Origin: Scleropages formosus
Lineage: Eukaryota > Chordata > Actinopteri > Osteoglossiformes > Osteoglossidae
Direction of reading: 5' to 3'
DNA: 64,000 nucleotides
Assembly: GCF_900964775.1 (NCBI RefSeq)
Contig: NC_041817.1
Span: 17,874,783 to 17,938,782 of the forward strand
Shown one piece after another: positions 41,601 to 55,584 of this stretch (position 1 is its first letter; every line of letters begins with the position of its first letter). The position numbers and the translations under genes are program-made. The notes below the pieces were generated by a model. It was given only the letters and a program-made list of their open reading frames with translations, did no database searches and was not told the DNA's origin.

Positions 41601-44600
41601 ACAGCCGGAAATGGCTTCTCTCTTCCTGTTTCCTCTAGGATGTCCTGAGACTGATAAGAACTCGGAGATGAAGAGATTGGAAGAAATCTCAGCCGGTTAG
41701 AAATTAAACCAGGAGGATGTAAGATTTAAAAAGCACCTGGAAACAACTCGGAGGAAGCCATGCGCTGCACAGGTCTGCGGTACTGAAACCCTGAAACTTC
41801 CGCAGATGTGGATAAACCGCTGTATTATTCATTAGTTATAATTTGGCGAGATTGTGATAGTGCCATGTCTGCTAAAGGATGGCCAAACGTTACTCCGACA
41901 GGCAACTATTGTTCTGTAATGGGAATGTCGATGATGAGGGGGAATTACGCAGAGTCGTCCTCAAACAAGTAGCGACACAAAGCTCATGCTGAAGATGCTG
42001 GTGGTTGCATGCTTAGCCTTTTAAAGATTATGTGACTAAGCCCAGCAGCAATGGCGGAAGACACCTTAGGAATAGAGCCAAATGGAGAGTCTCCGGGGAG
42101 GTGTTTAGCTGCTGGCCCTGCTGCGCAGCCAGTTGAGAGCCAGAGGACACAGGGAGTTATGGGCTAGAAAACTAACCGATATGGCTGGTGTGCGAGCACC
42201 GCTTTGCAGACAACGTTCAAAATAAACGGTTAAAGGGATCGGCAGGTGGTTTGGTGACTAAAGAACTGGACTGGTAATCGGCTAAATGCTTTTCACCATC
42301 TTTTAAGAGGATACTGAAGCTGTTAAATCCTTGACCCAAACTGCTCCACTTAACGCCGAGCTTTAAAACAGTACAACACATAACCAAGTTTCAGCCTGAA
42401 CTTTTCCCTCCATGTTTCGATCTGTTCAACAGGTCTAAGTAACACCGTGTGAGTAATACAAAGACTGATATTCTTGACTGAATATGCAGGGTATTCTAAT
42501 TTCAGTATAAATAAGAGTAAGTAAATAAAGCAGAAAACCACTGACCGTTTGAGGTCTCCTGGTCAATAACACCGCATTTCGTTGCCATCACAACACCGCT
42601 TTTTAAAAAAAGCATCTAATTTTTTTCTGATGACAACGGTATAATTACGATCTACAAGCTACAATCACTGTCACTACACGTTGGACAAGTACAGTGCTTC
42701 TGTCACAGCCAGCTGGGTAACTGCACTCCAATCTGTGTACAGGCTGCCAATGGGAGCCGGTGTCTGACAGGGAGTAGGAGGGATGTCTTCCCTCGGCAGA
42801 GGCAGCAATAGCTGTGAAGACTGTGTTGTATGCAGCTTTTACACAGGAACTGGCAGGGACTCCAGTACAGAGCCTCCAAAAACGGCAAATCGATTAGCAG
42901 CCTCCTACACCCCAGAAGAAGCCCACAAAGCAAGACACGTACATTTCAAACCTTTCTACAAAAATAATAAAAAAAAAAAAAAAGGGCACTAGCTCCTCTG
43001 TTGGAAAGTAGGCACTCTGCCACAAGTATGTACAACCTTGAATGCAAGGGTCACTTTGGATAGTGGGCCAGAATCAAAGGGTGTGTTCACTCATGCAACT
43101 CATATAAAGTATTGCACACATGGCAAAATAACAGCAGTTTCTTCCAGAAGCTGCTCGGTAACTGACATCCACTTGCCACCTGATTCAAAACCTAAAGACT
43201 TTCCCCACAAAATCATTAGGGAACACGAGTTCAACCTTACTGACTGAGTCTACTACATGCAGCATCCGAACAGCGGTTCCTCATGCGCAGTACAACACCG
43301 ATTGTGGTCAGGGTCGGGTTGGGTTGGGGAACAGCTGCCTCAGCTTTGATCTGCAGCCTTAAGATGTCGGATGGAACGGCTCCATGAAGGGGCCACTGTG
43401 AGGTCAGCACAGAAAAGCAACACAACAGAATGGATCCAATCTGGCAAACATCAGAAGGCCCTGCCGGTCCCTGGGGCAGCTGGGTTTTCTCATGGAGTGC
43501 GGGCTGTCATTTCATCACATGCTCACTCCTCTTTTAATAGAGTCTTTTCGTCTGCACTCCAGACCATGTCCTTAGTCGCTTGGCCGAAGTAATCTCTGCA
43601 CATCAGTGAACTCCAAGCACATGGTGGAAGTTAATAAGACCTGCATCTCCTGCCATCAAGAGTAAGGGACTCTGATAGCAGCTTGAGACACCGACAGGTT
43701 GTGACATCTCACTGACTGAAGAGGACACATTCAGATGCAACAGAACCATACAAGGTCTGGTGTGGTTGACCAATTGGTCTTCAGCAAGACAATTCTGGAA
43801 AACAGGAAAGTCCACAAAGACCCGGTTGTAGGGATAATCCAAAACCTGTTCTGGTTCAAGACAAATCAGTTGTAATCACATAGTGTAACTGATGACCAGT
43901 GAGCTCCACTCACACGTGGACTATGGTGCGTGCCTTGATCACCAATGACGACGAGCTCTGATCTATGATTTCCTCTAGCATGGGTTACTCGCAAGCCCAT
44001 GTCCGCAGTCTAATTTCTTGCCATGAGCACCAAGTATTGTGGAGAACCGAAACAGATAACGAATTCAGGATGGGATGTACAATTCTACACAGAAGGTCCA
44101 GATTCTCACTGCATATCATGCTCATACCTCCAAGAACCACCAGTGATTTACTGTAGGCTAAGAGACAGAAAGAGCACAAAGCACCATCCTGTTACATTCG
44201 AGCCTTCAGAGCAGAGGGGAAAAAGGAAAGCATCATGTGAGTTCTGCACTGTGCTTCAAAAAAACAGTCCACTACATACAAAGGACTGAAATTAGACACT
44301 GTCATTTTATGCGGTGTTTAGTAGGCATATGTATCTGTTCGTTTTGCGCCAACCCCCCGAATGCCAGGGTTTCAGACATGCAGGCAAGGCTTTGACCGTA
44401 TGAAGATCTGAACAGACTGCAGTCCTAAAGACTACCTAACCTTCAGCAACTCTACCAAAATACCAACATTTTTCCTATTTGTAATGTCACCATGTGTAAA
44501 AGGGTTGGGAAGCCATGTGGCTTTTAACCACAAGAGGTTATTTTCTCCTGTACCAGCCTTAGGAGTTTCATTTTCAATCCTTCATGGCCTTCGACATACT

Positions 44601-45179
44601 TTTTTTTTTTTAAGCAGGTACTGTTACTACAAATGCTACTTGCTACTTTGTATTTTCGTGCTACCCCATGTGAAGTGCTTTTCAGCACTGGTTATTATAT
44701 TTAAAAAAAAAAAAAAAAAAAATCTATCCTTGAAAATCACAAATATGTCATTGATTATAGATAATGTAAGATATTCATGTCAGTGAAAACATATGGGAGA
44801 TTAAAAAAAATACAATTCTTCCCCAATGAATATTCCGCAGGGAAGGGTTGGGGATAGAGAACGTGGCATGGCTTGCAGGCGGTGGGAGCCCCAAGGGAGC
44901 GGCACAGCCCATGGCTCACACCCAGCAGCAGCTGGCTCACACCTGTACTGCTCCAGAAATCGCAAGGCACGCAGGCCGTCGAGGGAGCCTGCCAGGCCTA
45001 TCTGGAGCAGTCCCAGATCCTGAAGAGCTTAGCTTCCTTAGATTTATCTTAATTCGTCTTAAGTACACCCATTCCTTGATGTTCAAATTAAAAATATTCA
45101 ACTCTACAAAGCCATTGAATTCACACCTTTAAATACAATTTAGGATCAATATTTTTACAGATACAAAGAGATACAACCT

Positions 45180-45330
45180 TGCTCTGGTTTCCTCCCACAG
45201 TCCAAAGACATGCGTTTCAAGTTGAATGGTGAGCGAACTGCCTGTAGAATGAGTGTGTATGTGTTTACCCTGTGACGGACAGGTGTCCCGCCCAGGGTGT
45301 ACACCCCCAGCCTTGTGCTTGAAGGTTAGG
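45180..45330 (+). repeat. Fish interspersed repeat fragment
   Basis: GGTTTCCTCCCACAGTCCAA, GTTGAATGGTGAG and CTGTGACGGACAGGTGTCCC follow the order of a very common fish SINE/LINE 3' segment. The last part resembles the body of the tRNA-SINE. Confidence 0.55.
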
Positions 45331-48300
45331 CGCTATACCACTATGACCATGACAAGTAAAAGAAAGTGAGTGAGAAGTAATCATCATATTATATTTTATA
45401 TATTTTAGTCATATTCCTTCTTTTATCTTCACCATAAATACTGTACATAAATATATGTACATACAGTACTATATTTTATTAGAGTATTTGTAACTGATAA
45501 GAGCTGGGAATTTTGTTATTGTATTCACTTTTGATATAGGAATAATAATAATAATAATAATAATAATAAGATGTGTTATTGTATTGTGAGTTATTAGGTG
45601 ATTTTGGGGGTGTATTTGGGTCCTGCTTGAAATGATTTTGAGTTTTCTCCATAAGTTGTAATGGTACGCATCATTCTGATTTACAAATTACTGCTTAGTG
45701 CATTTTCAGGGTCAAATTAGGTTTTTAAACTAAGGAATTGATGTTGAAAGACAACCTCACTCTAAACCATCTGCACCAGAAGTTAAACTAACCTTTTGAA
45801 ACTTTACAGCTTTCCAATTTTTTAACAACATGGAAAAAACATATAGGAGAGAACTGGTCACCTCTCAATGATGCATACCTACTGTTTTTAAAAACAAGCA
45901 AGGCAAGAAACTGTGTGTTTACCTGCCAGCATGAGCTGGTCTATGAAGTGTTGCAAAAGGGAGAACATATTTGAGATTGACCACTGCAGAAATAAACTGT
46001 CAGGAATTCCTTGAAACCTATAAATCACCAGCTTGGAGACTCATCCCTTAAATATAGCAGGGAGAAAATGTTGTGTTTATTTTTCCTGTCTAAATTTATT
46101 TCAGAAGGATGTTTAGTTCTGAGAAGGCATGGTTCACTCCAGCTGAAACAATGATCTCACTGGCAAGCACCCAAGTATAGTGGAGAATGTGAGCATTTCT
46201 ATAGACGAAAAAAATTCCAAAACCAAGATCTCGCTGGACTAAAAGGACGAGTCTGCATTTTGGGGGTTATCCCCTCCCACCGCTGTGCTGCTCTCTAATG
46301 CAAATGATGAAGAGAAGCCAAGAAAAGCCATAAATCTAGACCCTAAAAATGCCGAAAGGTACATCAAACAGAATGTGATTTAACAAATCTGACTGGAGTA
46401 GTGAGTTATATGCTATAAAGTGGCTCTTTTAAAATAGATCATGGCCAATCAAGAAAGGGTGTGGAAATGGAATCGCAAGTTTTAGTCGTCTGAAAAATTA
46501 AAACACTTGTTTTTCCCCTGTCCATAATAACTAACTAGTTTATTATATAGTTCAAGCAAATAGAATGCACACAAGAACCACACTTCTTGTACTTGATACT
46601 TCCCAAGGTATTGTCCCCCCCAACACTCATAATTAAAAGAAACTCAAAACCAGGTGTCTAAACCCAATCCTACTCCAAACGATCTTAACACAGAAATGCG
46701 CACATGAAATTTCCTCCACAAAGAGCAGAGGAACAAGTTGTTCACAGTCTGGATTCCTACGTGGATTAATGTTTGCGTGAACAGCTACACCCAAACGACT
46801 ACACGGAGAAGCAGACTCATAATACCATCTAGTAGCAGGTAAGAAAGGGGGGACAAAACACGCAAGTGATGGATTCGCTACTGAAGGGGGCTTCTATAAA
46901 AAATAATTTAGGTTGAAACAAAAGCTTGTCTGTGTCAGAGAGTGCCTGACTTCCGTGAACGACATCACCAAGGCATCTGAAAAGAAAAGTGCTACAAAAC
47001 CTCTGCTGTGGTTCTGGCAGGACATGGGCTTCACTAGAACTCATCTTGAAGGCGTCATTTCCATAGGTCATGCCGGGACAGAGAGGTCCCACCCCATTCT
47101 CCACCTGCACAATAAGAGTCACGAAAACTGTTTCAACTTGCTTAAGATTAAATAAATGAACAGCCAATTAAGATCATCAAGGCATCAACACTGCTGCCAG
47201 GAAATGACATATTGGAAGTCATATACCATAAAACCCTTATAACACAGAGAAACAATGACCTCATTCTTACACATCTCTTCCCTGCACATTCTCTGCCAAA
47301 AATTCTAATGTGGACTGAAGTCTTTGCAGTCTAATGTTATCCTGATGTTTCCTTGGCTTGAGAAAAAGCAAAATTCCATTATGTTCTGGTGAGTGGACAC
47401 ATTTAAGCAGTGTTAGCAGCTGGTAGTGTCAGCCAGCCATTATCCATATGACAGCTGAACCACCCTTTGGGTCCTCGTGTAAGCAAGATGTACCCTACCT
47501 CTTGTTTGGGCAATACTACAAAATACGGCACCCCGTCATCTCCCAGCGAGTGCCGCAGATAGTCCCCTGACCCGGAGGAGAAACGTCAAAACCGACATGG
47601 CTCTAAAGTCCTCCGGAATTGTAGAAGAGCATGTGCATCTTGCCAAAACGCACCGTTTCTGTTCTCACTGCAGAACCACCAGCACTGCAAGGGATCCATA
47701 ACACATCCCATTAAATGACTTCCGCAATTTAGTGGTATGTAATGTAGCCAACAGGACCACGGGCCATCCCATGCAGAGGGCACAGATCCAGCTGTCGCAT
47801 GGTAAATGTGAAATGGCCCAGATGTTACCACCCATCAACATTCAATGATCTCAAGTTGAAGATGCAAAACAGGAAAAAGACAGGAAAGAACATTGCAGTT
47901 ATAGGTGCTGCACTTCTAATAGCATCAAAATGAGAGGGTGAGGCCAAAAAAAAATTGTAGCTTTTCACATGGAGTACAGTGATCACTGGGCAATAAACCA
48001 CTTGTTTGCTTCAAAATACAACTAGAGCATGTCACGGAGCACTGCAGGAATGAGACTTCTGACCAAAAAAAACTACAACTGATTAAAAAGCCACTCAACC
48101 TTATATATGTATTCCCTATTAGTGGATATTTTAAATAAATGAATTTAAAAAAAAAAACTAACATTCTGAACCATAGCAATTGCTGTGCATGGCAAAATTG
48201 GCAGCCTTTATTAGAACACTGCATTTTAACTTTTTCAGAGTAGTGAAAAAAATTGCCTCCTTTACCATACGAATAAAATATCCGAAGACAAATGATGAAA

Positions 48301-48961
48301 CACCCAGCAACAGATGTATATTTATACTATTTTGCTCATTACCAACAAATGTTGTGTTTAAATACTACTTGCCCTTAACAAGTCCCAGTGTTGCCCTATC
48401 AATATCATCTGCTCTTCAACAGCAGAGTACCTTGGGGTTTGGGCCCAGAGTTCTGCAAGGATGAAGGCAGACAGCATTTAAATCTTACTGGATATCTAAT
48501 AGAAACCAAGTCCTTTTTCCTTTCATTTCTGCCTAAATTGCGGTACCAAGAAACCGAGGCCTCCACCCTGCGGTGCACCATCTGGGCTGCAAGAGACACA
48601 GAGAAGCCACCCAAAAAATGGAAAAAAAGAACTGAGCAAAGCTGACCAACATAGCAGCACGCTGACAATCCGCTGAGCGGAACTGCCGATACAACAGTGC
48701 GGACTGCCCATCCACTTAGGGCAGTGATGGAAAGCGCTCACTTCTTCACACTGCTGCTCTCCGTGACATAATTCTTATTATACACCACTTGCATAGATCA
48801 CAATTTTAATTAAGGAATCAATCTTAAGCACCTTAATGATAAAACACAAACTCCCCACACTGAGACTGAACTCATGTCTTTCAGGTACCAGTCCAGGTCC
48901 TTAATGACTGCAATAAAAATGTAATTCACTTGCATTCACATTCTGGCTTTTGTGCAATTGT

Positions 48962-49185
48962 ATTTATATTCTTGAAACATTTTCATGATGCTTTTCCCCG
49001 AAGTGACTTACAATGTCACGCAACCTACAGTTATTTACCCACTTGTACAGCTGGGTAATATTTATTGGAACAATTCAGGGTAAGTACTTTGCTCAAGGGT
49101 ACTGCAGCAGGAGGTGAGATTTGAACCTGCAACCTCCGAGTCCAAAGCTGGCAACTCTAACAACTACACAACCCGCTGCCCTTAC
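48962..49185 (-). mobile_element. tRNA-like SINE B copy
   Basis: Antisense copy: CCCCGAAGTGACTTACAATG, TTGTACAGCTGGGTAATATT, CTCAAGGGTACTGCAGCAGG, GATTTGAACCTGCAAC (B box reversed), CTCTAACAACTACACAAC (head). Near full length. Confidence 0.8.
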
Positions 49186-49737
49186 GATAAGGGCAAGGAT
49201 GTTTTAACTCTGTCCAACAGCAGTACGCTCTCCGAACCCTCGTTCCCTTTTCCAAGATTATCTCCTTGGGGGTCAGACATGCGTGCAGGTTTCGTTCATG
49301 CAATAATTCAATCAAACACACATGTGATATCATGCACTCGTGGCTGCTGAAGGAACCCGTTGTCACGAGTTTACTGCCAACGCTCAGGGTCGTGGAAGAA
49401 ATCACAGATGGCAGACCCTCACCTCAGCCTTCTGAAACAAGACCGACAGTTTCGATGGGCACACAACACGCAAAGGCCACGTACTGGAATGTCGGGGGCA
49501 GGGGAATCGGACCCCCCGCGAAAGCCAAGAAGCAGGAAACTAGTAACTCAAATAAGACGAATATCACGAAACGGTACAATCGCACGTTCTTCGCGCTTTG
49601 CTTACTTTTACTCTTGACTAGCGAAATGTTTTCAAAAGAATTTTAAGAGCACATTTGGAAGAAGCTCTGCATAACCAGAGCAGTGCGAGCTGGCCCGGAC
49701 AGACATCTAACTACTGTAGTGGCAGTGCAGACATCTG

Positions 49738-49945
49738 ATGGCGCCGTAGAGTGTGTAGAGCTGCTGCCGTTGGACCCAAAGGTCACGGGTTCGAATCCCA
49801 CTTTCAGTTGTAGTACCCTTGAGCAAGGTACTCACCCTAAATTGCTCCAGTAAAAATCAGCCAGCTGTGTAAATGGGTAAATAATTGTAACCTTCACATC
49901 GCTTGGAGAAAAGTGCCACCTAAATGAAGAAATGTAAGGCGAACA
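49738..49945 (+). mobile_element. tRNA-like SINE B copy (best preserved)
   Basis: Head GGCGCCGTAGAGTGTGTAGA (A-box-like), B box GGTTCGAATCCCA, body TACCCTTGAGCAAGGTACTC and AATTGCTCCAGTAAAAATCA, tail GCTTGGAGAAAAGTGCCACC and AAATGAAGAAATGTAA. It looks like the tRNA-derived V-SINE/HE1-type families of fish; exact family not resolved. Confidence 0.8.
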
Positions 49946-50022
49946 CTTCGTAAAACTTGAGCGGGCCTCTAACACAGGCACAGCCAGCGCACCCATCACG
50001 GTGGCTCCTTCCTTCCACCTAC

Positions 50023-50336
50023 CTTTTGACTCTGATGATCTGATCCCTCATGGGCTTGATGTCCTGGAAGCTCTGCTGGTTCACCAGGCTGTAGACCAGG
50101 ATGAAGCCCTGGCCGTTCTTGATGTAGAGGTCCCTCATGGAGGCGAACTGCTCGGTGCCGGCCGTGTCCAGGATCTCCAGCACGGAGGGTGACGAGTCCA
50201 CCTCGATCTCCTTGCGGTAGAAGTCCTCGATGGTGGGGTCGTACTTCTCGATGAAGGTCCCGGTGACGAACTGCACGGTGAGGGCGGATTTCCCGACGCC
50301 GCCGCTGCCGAGCACCACCACCTTGTACTCGCGCAT
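50023..50336 (-). CDS. rap2a: rap2a exon 1 (N-terminal half)
   Basis: Small GTPase of the Ras superfamily, Rap2 group, a GTP/GDP switch that signals to effectors such as TNIK/MAP4K4-type kinases. Visible motifs: P loop GSGGVGKS (residues 10-17), effector loop YDPTIEDFY with Phe39 (Rap2-specific; Rap1 has Ser), and DTAGTEQF with Thr61, the Rap hallmark in place of Ras Gln61. The exon ends in the middle of Arg105 with donor AAAAG/GTAGGT. The ATG starts [10 protein letters not shown], the invariant Rap2 N-terminus, so the start is certain. Confidence 0.97.
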
Positions 50337-51250
50337 TTCTCCGCCAAATGGACGAGGACGATGAATTGTGAGGCGATTATAAAGCCAGAGAAAGACAGAA
50401 GGGCAACAGATGAAGAGGAGCGGACCTCAGCAGGCTGCCGGCGACATCCGAGGGAACAAAGCTCGGGCAAAGCGCTGCATTTAGGGAGACAAACAGAAGA
50501 AGGGGGGGACTGACCGACCGACCGGGGCGCGCACGCGGCACGGGCTGGGAGCGGAGAGCGAACAGGACTCAGGAGCCACACGACTGAACTACGCGGCACC
50601 CAGCGCGCGCGCCTCCTCGCACGAGCCGCACCACCGCCGGCCGAAGTCGCTCATTTCCAGAGGAAACCCGTAGTCAACACTTCTTCGTAACACCTCGCTG
50701 CTTGCTGCTCAGCTCACCATCCTAGTGCCGCGTTTCAAAACTTGCCCCAATCATGATGAGAGCCGGCGGTGGTTGGTTTTTTGTGGCGAGACCCGAGAGC
50801 GACAAACAACATGCAGCGCTCATTAGTTTCGATTTGAAAGATGCAAGGGCGTCTACTGTATTTTAGCACAGACAACAGTCTGGAAAAAATGGTGAAAATA
50901 AGTTCAGGCTTTGTGATCCTAGCTCATCCTCTTTCTTCATCCCTCAGTCTGTGTCTCAGTCCCAGGCCACCCACTCCCGGCCGCCATGCTTTTCTGGTGG
51001 AGATTCAACGCCGCGGAATCGACCAACCAAGAGGCCAGCTTCCCTCTCGGCTTCCGTAGAGGGGTGGAGCTTATTTTGAGTGACGGACGTGTGAAGCGTC
51101 CAATGGCTCGCTGCAATCGCCAGAAGATCTGCTCACTTCCCTTCAGCTCTGACACAGAGAACCGATGTTCGAGTTCAGTGGGCGGTTTAGGCTCGCCTGA
51201 TTGTTAGACATAAAATATGACGTCATCATAGCTATTCTCCAATCGCTGCC
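50337..51250 (-). promoter_or_regulatory. rap2a: rap2a 5' UTR and CpG-rich promoter region
   Basis: GC- and CpG-rich from about 50,480 to 50,660, then a second promoter-like stretch with GC box (GTGGGCGG near 51,180), CCAAT boxes (51,100-51,104; 51,239-51,243) and a perfect CRE, TGACGTCA, at 51,218-51,225. No TATA box is apparent. It fits a housekeeping-type promoter for rap2a. The exact start site is not visible. Confidence 0.55.
51218..51225. promoter_or_regulatory. CRE (TGACGTCA)
   Basis: Perfect cAMP response element palindrome, 21 bases from a CCAAT box, in the region between the mbnl2 3' end and rap2a. Confidence 0.6.
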
Positions 51251-51937
51251 TCAGTTTTAAGGCGTCTCCAAGAGACAAAAAAATGCGGTGGATGCTGTTT
51301 CTATGGTAACATAAACAGCCAGGTCACCACGGACTGGAAGGATTCTGTCAGTGTGGCCAAGGTGATTACAGTAACAATGTAAAATACGTTAGGTCGTTTC
51401 GTTATTAACTGGACAGTTCGTAATAATGTATAGCCACATCTATATACTAAAGTCTCACACAAAGTATGATGTTTGTTTAAAGTCGGGTTAGCCAATTTCT
51501 ATTTCTATTTGTCCTCCATTGGTGATCACACTTTCTAACTTTTTATGATCACAAAAAGTATTTGCAAGTTCATTGGTCATGGATCCTAAAGGTTCTCAAA
51601 TGTTAAATTCTAGTATATATTTCTTTAGTTTTGTCTGTGAGGAAGAGAATGTGTAATGCTTTCGAAGCTCATATAAGAAGAAAAGAATTTTAAAATGAAA
51701 TGTTATGAAATGTAGTTTTAGCCCTCTGTACCACTTTATTTACTGTGCTGCGTACTGTTGGACAGCATTTGTGATGCCACTTCAACTACACATAACGATT
51801 CCCACAGCAAAGAAAGTGTAACACTGAACATTTTTTTGTAAAAGACAAACGTAATTCCCGAACGACAAAGTTTGCACTTGATAAATATGTTGGTTAAATA
51901 CATCATTTTATCAAACCTTTAACACGTTTATATAATA

Positions 51938-52002
51938 TTTATTAGAGAATACTGGTTAAAAATCAAACAAGTCATTGAAACATCCTTGTAATAATTTTTA
52001 TT
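51938..52002 (-). terminator. mbnl2: Candidate mbnl2 polyadenylation signals
   Basis: Two AATAAA hexamers on the minus strand (51,997-52,002 and 51,938-51,943), after which the promoter-like region of rap2a begins. They would give a 3' UTR of about 3.6 kb. Confidence 0.45.
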
Positions 52003-55000
52003 TGTTTCACCAGGTTTTACACCATTTTGCAGGAACAAAAACAATTACCTATAACATAAAATATCACATAATATATTCACAAATAAAACATTTTAATTGG
52101 TTACATTAAAATGAATAAAAATCCAGTAGGGGCTTCTACATAGATTTATTATTTTCATAAACATAAATCGACTATTTTATAACTGGTGAATTACTGTGGT
52201 ACAGCAGTTCAAATAAAATAAAATGTGGTAATGTTATTGTTCTGCATGGCATGCAGACCACTGTTTCCTCATCATAGGGCCATTCAAAGGAAACTGACAT
52301 AAGATCAATTCTGTATCAGAGGTCTGACATTTTTGGCCTACAAAGAAAATTCCTGAAATAAAAACTTAATGCAACCAAAACAACACACTGACTGAAAGGT
52401 CATTTCAATAGCTGCATTACAACTATTTACATTTCAAGAACTATGAAATAAAACATTAAATAGAAAATGCTAAAGGTAAGGCAAAGTTTACTGGGGGTGA
52501 TCCATTGACCAGCTGCTCAGAAAGTGCTTATTTACTAGTTGTTATACATTTAGAACAGCAGATGTAGACTGTTCTTACGACAGCATGGAGCATCACCATA
52601 GCTGAGGACTACATGAATTTATCACACTGAGAAGCAAGATTCTTTGTTGTATGTCTAAACACATTCATTTTTTTTTTATATTAAGTATTTGTTTTGGTGT
52701 GAAAATGGAGGCATTTCAAGAGGTTTACCAAAAATAACTGAAAGTAGCAGTTACTTAACAGTAACAAGAACAAAAAAAAATCAACTTTACCATATCCACA
52801 GACAAAATATGGATTATTTAGAAATGAAATGTTTATACTGTGGAAACAAAGTGCAATCCAAAACACCGTTAATCAACCAAGCACAACTTCTGAAAAGTTT
52901 CCACAAGACTTTATAAACCCAGGAGTTTGTTCACTATAAAGGGGAGAGCCAACTACTGCGTTGATGAAAAACGATACATTTGTTATAGTTCAAAATTTCT
53001 GAAGTGATCACTATCTTTAATGTTAAATGCAAATACTGACAACCTAAATGCTACTTAAAATGATATATAACTCACAATATACAGTAGGTAATGCTGCAAT
53101 ATGTGATTTACCATGTACAGTGGTACTGTAAACTAACAAAAAAATTAAGGAAAAAATCTTTTACAGCAAAACGTAACTTAGCCAAAACAACTTATTATTG
53201 CCATGAAATACTAAAATACTACAGTGAGAATTACAGGTTTTTGCTTTTGTTTTTTTTTTTTTTTATTTTTTTGGCAAAAATGTAATCCATCTCATAAATT
53301 TTCTTACCTATAATACAAGCAGTTCTAATTGCTTAAATCAAAATTGTGTGTTGATGACAAGGCGGTGACAAGACAGAGATGTAAAAGCTTGCTTGTGGTA
53401 GTTTGATTCTGCCTGCTAGACAAGAACCCCCCGGATGTCCTGGCTGTACTGGTCTTCTGAACAACCCCCAGGCAAACAAAGCACAGCTTAATAAATTACA
53501 TTCATTTTCAAACATTGTTTTGAAAATTACAACATTGTTCTTTTACTAATATTTAACAAAAACTTTAAATTGTAATGACAAAATATATTTATCACTTTCT
53601 ACATCAAAAATTACATTAAAACTGTAACTTTTGTGAAGAAAATAACAATCATGATGAAAAAAATAACAATATAAGAAAAGTGATTTTATTCATGCTGAAC
53701 TAAAGTCATCTCACCATGGATTGTCTGTGAATCAAAAACCATCAAAATATAACATTTTTAATCAAGGTTTTTAATGCATACAAAACACATCAAAAGTAAT
53801 GGGGATAATAAAAGGCTTTAAAAACAATAAAAAATATAGCAAGTAATAATATGGTAGTTGAACTACACAATTCGATTATAAATGTGGCCATTTTATAAAT
53901 ATTAACCATATTATAAAAATAACAGGTTGATTGTAATTGCGAAATGAATAAAATATCTCGATGGCCATAACATAAAATAAGCAAGACTTATCTAAACACA
54001 TTGTTTTTTAACAATGGATTTTTAGCACTACTATGTGACAAAGGTTTTATAACCATTACAGAAACAACACATTTTCTGTGTTCTTATAAGTGTTCACTCT
54101 TCCCATGTAAACTACTTCAAAACCTATAGTAAAAATGAATGTTATGATACCAAATATTTTCAAACATTCTAGCTAAGCTGTCTTGTGTTTTCGTGATACT
54201 TTCTTTGTGATCTGTCTTCACACTGGGACATTTGCACTGCCTTTCTTTTCCTTTTCCCAGCTTAAATTAAGAGATCTCAGGAAGTCGGCTAAAACAGGTG
54301 CGCATTTGTGACACAGACTCCTCAAGATGGTACTTTTGTTTAAAAGACTTTTTAGGCACTTCTACGGTTTTTTTCTCAAATACAACAGGATTATCAAAGA
54401 GTGCAGCAGGGATTGGTGGCCATCTCCACTCAAACACAAGTGCAAGTCCAAACGCAAATACACATCAATCTTTTTAAAACGGCCATCTAAAATACACCTT
54501 CAATGGATTCAAGTTCTTGCACATCTGTAACTCCCAAAATGTGATGTCTGATCACTGTGACTATGACCATGACTGTAACCCAGCAGCAGAAAGACCTACT
54601 CAAGCCCACACTTTTACCCAGCATGCAGTTCAGTCACTGTCAATTAAGTCTGCCAGCAGACGTCAAACCTGGCAGACGTGGCCTGGGGAGCTTTGTCAGT
54701 CCAGCAACTTTGCTTAAGCCTTTGGCACAATGCAGGAGGCCCCAGATTTCTCCCTGATGGCCAGTGTTCCACAAAAAATACAGCTTTTTGTATATGCTTA
54801 ACTCAAACACATATTCAAATTATGTACTCTATAAATGTAATTCTCAGCACAGGACATTTTTTTTTTTTTTTTTTTTTTTGCTATGAGAGTTACACACATT
54901 TGCAAATAACCAAGTGGCTCTTTCTTTTTGTGTCTTGTAATAACTTATTTGGCAGGTCCGTGTGCAGTGTGCACAGCTTTGGGACAGGAGCCAGCTGAAC

Positions 55001-55569
55001 ACGGACAGTGGACGCCCCAATGTAGGGCGAAACCGCCCTAGACAGACACCACCTGCACAACTGCAGCAACATTTTTTAAGGAACAAAAAAGCAGGCTCTA
55101 CACAAAAGCCCACTGTAACTGGTGTATATCTGGGGTTTTCCTGTAAATATTCTCCTGTTCAGAACAATGAAGCACTTGACAATAAGCACTATTTTCTGAC
55201 AGTGCAAATGATGTCTTGTCCTATGGTGAACTGTGTGCATTAAACAAAAATAAAGAGGAACCCACATTAACTGGAGAACATCCGCCAACAATCAATTAAA
55301 ATTATATCTCCACCTTCATCTATATAGTGTATGTACAATATTCTGATTGTGTCATGTACATGTCAGTATTTTCCTAGCATTACATATACATAATTTGTAC
55401 ATATTACAACAGCACTTAAATGTTATTAGTTTATGATTTGTCCTTAACTGTCGTTACTCTTAGCATGCAGTTTGCTGTACTTCTAATAAAGAGGGTACAT
55501 AGTATTTACAGAAGGGCTGTTTTGGCCTTATAAGTGCAGCATCTTGACACTCCCTTCCTTTCCTCTGGT
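52003..55569 (-). other. mbnl2: Putative mbnl2 3' UTR
   Basis: AT-rich stretch after the mbnl2 stop. No SINE or LINE copy was recognised in 3.5 kb although the flanks hold several, which suggests constraint. Vertebrate MBNL2 mRNAs have long 3' UTRs. Poly-T run at 54,851-54,879. No open frame with recognisable domain. Confidence 0.5.
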
Positions 55570-55584
55570 TTACTTCAGGATGAT
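55570..55584 (-). CDS. mbnl2: mbnl2 terminal coding exon (IILK-stop)
   Basis: After a TTGTTTTCTGATACAG acceptor the reading continues ATC ATC CTG AAG TAA, giving IILK. The phase fits the 95-nt exon, which ends ...PANQ at phase 0. NQIILK is the terminus I recall for vertebrate MBNL2 isoforms that include the 95-nt exon. Too short to be found by ORF length; supported by phase, splice site and terminus. Confidence 0.85.
   Translation of the reverse strand: MILK

Larger units (their letters stand above)
38677..50022 (-). other. rap2a: rap2a intron (11.3 kb)
   Basis: Bounded by GTAGGT at the exon 1 donor and CTGCAG at the exon 2 acceptor. Holds SINE B copies at 48,962-49,185 and 49,738-49,945, a repeat fragment at about 45,180-45,330, (ATA)n at 45,540-45,568, a poly-G run at 39,252-39,267 and poly-A at 44,703-44,721. 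Open frames inside (for example 40,765-41,227; 43,371-43,592; 48,180-48,645) show no recognisable domain. Confidence 0.8.

Noticed and set aside
42703-42992. Overlapping frames with many cysteines in the rap2a intron.
   Set aside because: No recognisable domain; it may be an old decayed repeat but cannot be supported.
49760-49805. tRNA-like A and B boxes that could suggest a tRNA gene.
   Set aside because: No cloverleaf can be completed, and the sequence continues into the SINE B body, so it is a SINE head.
50135-50599. Long minus-strand frame overlapping rap2a exon 1.
   Set aside because: Alternative frame through the GC-rich 5' UTR and exon. The rap2a frame is the conserved one.
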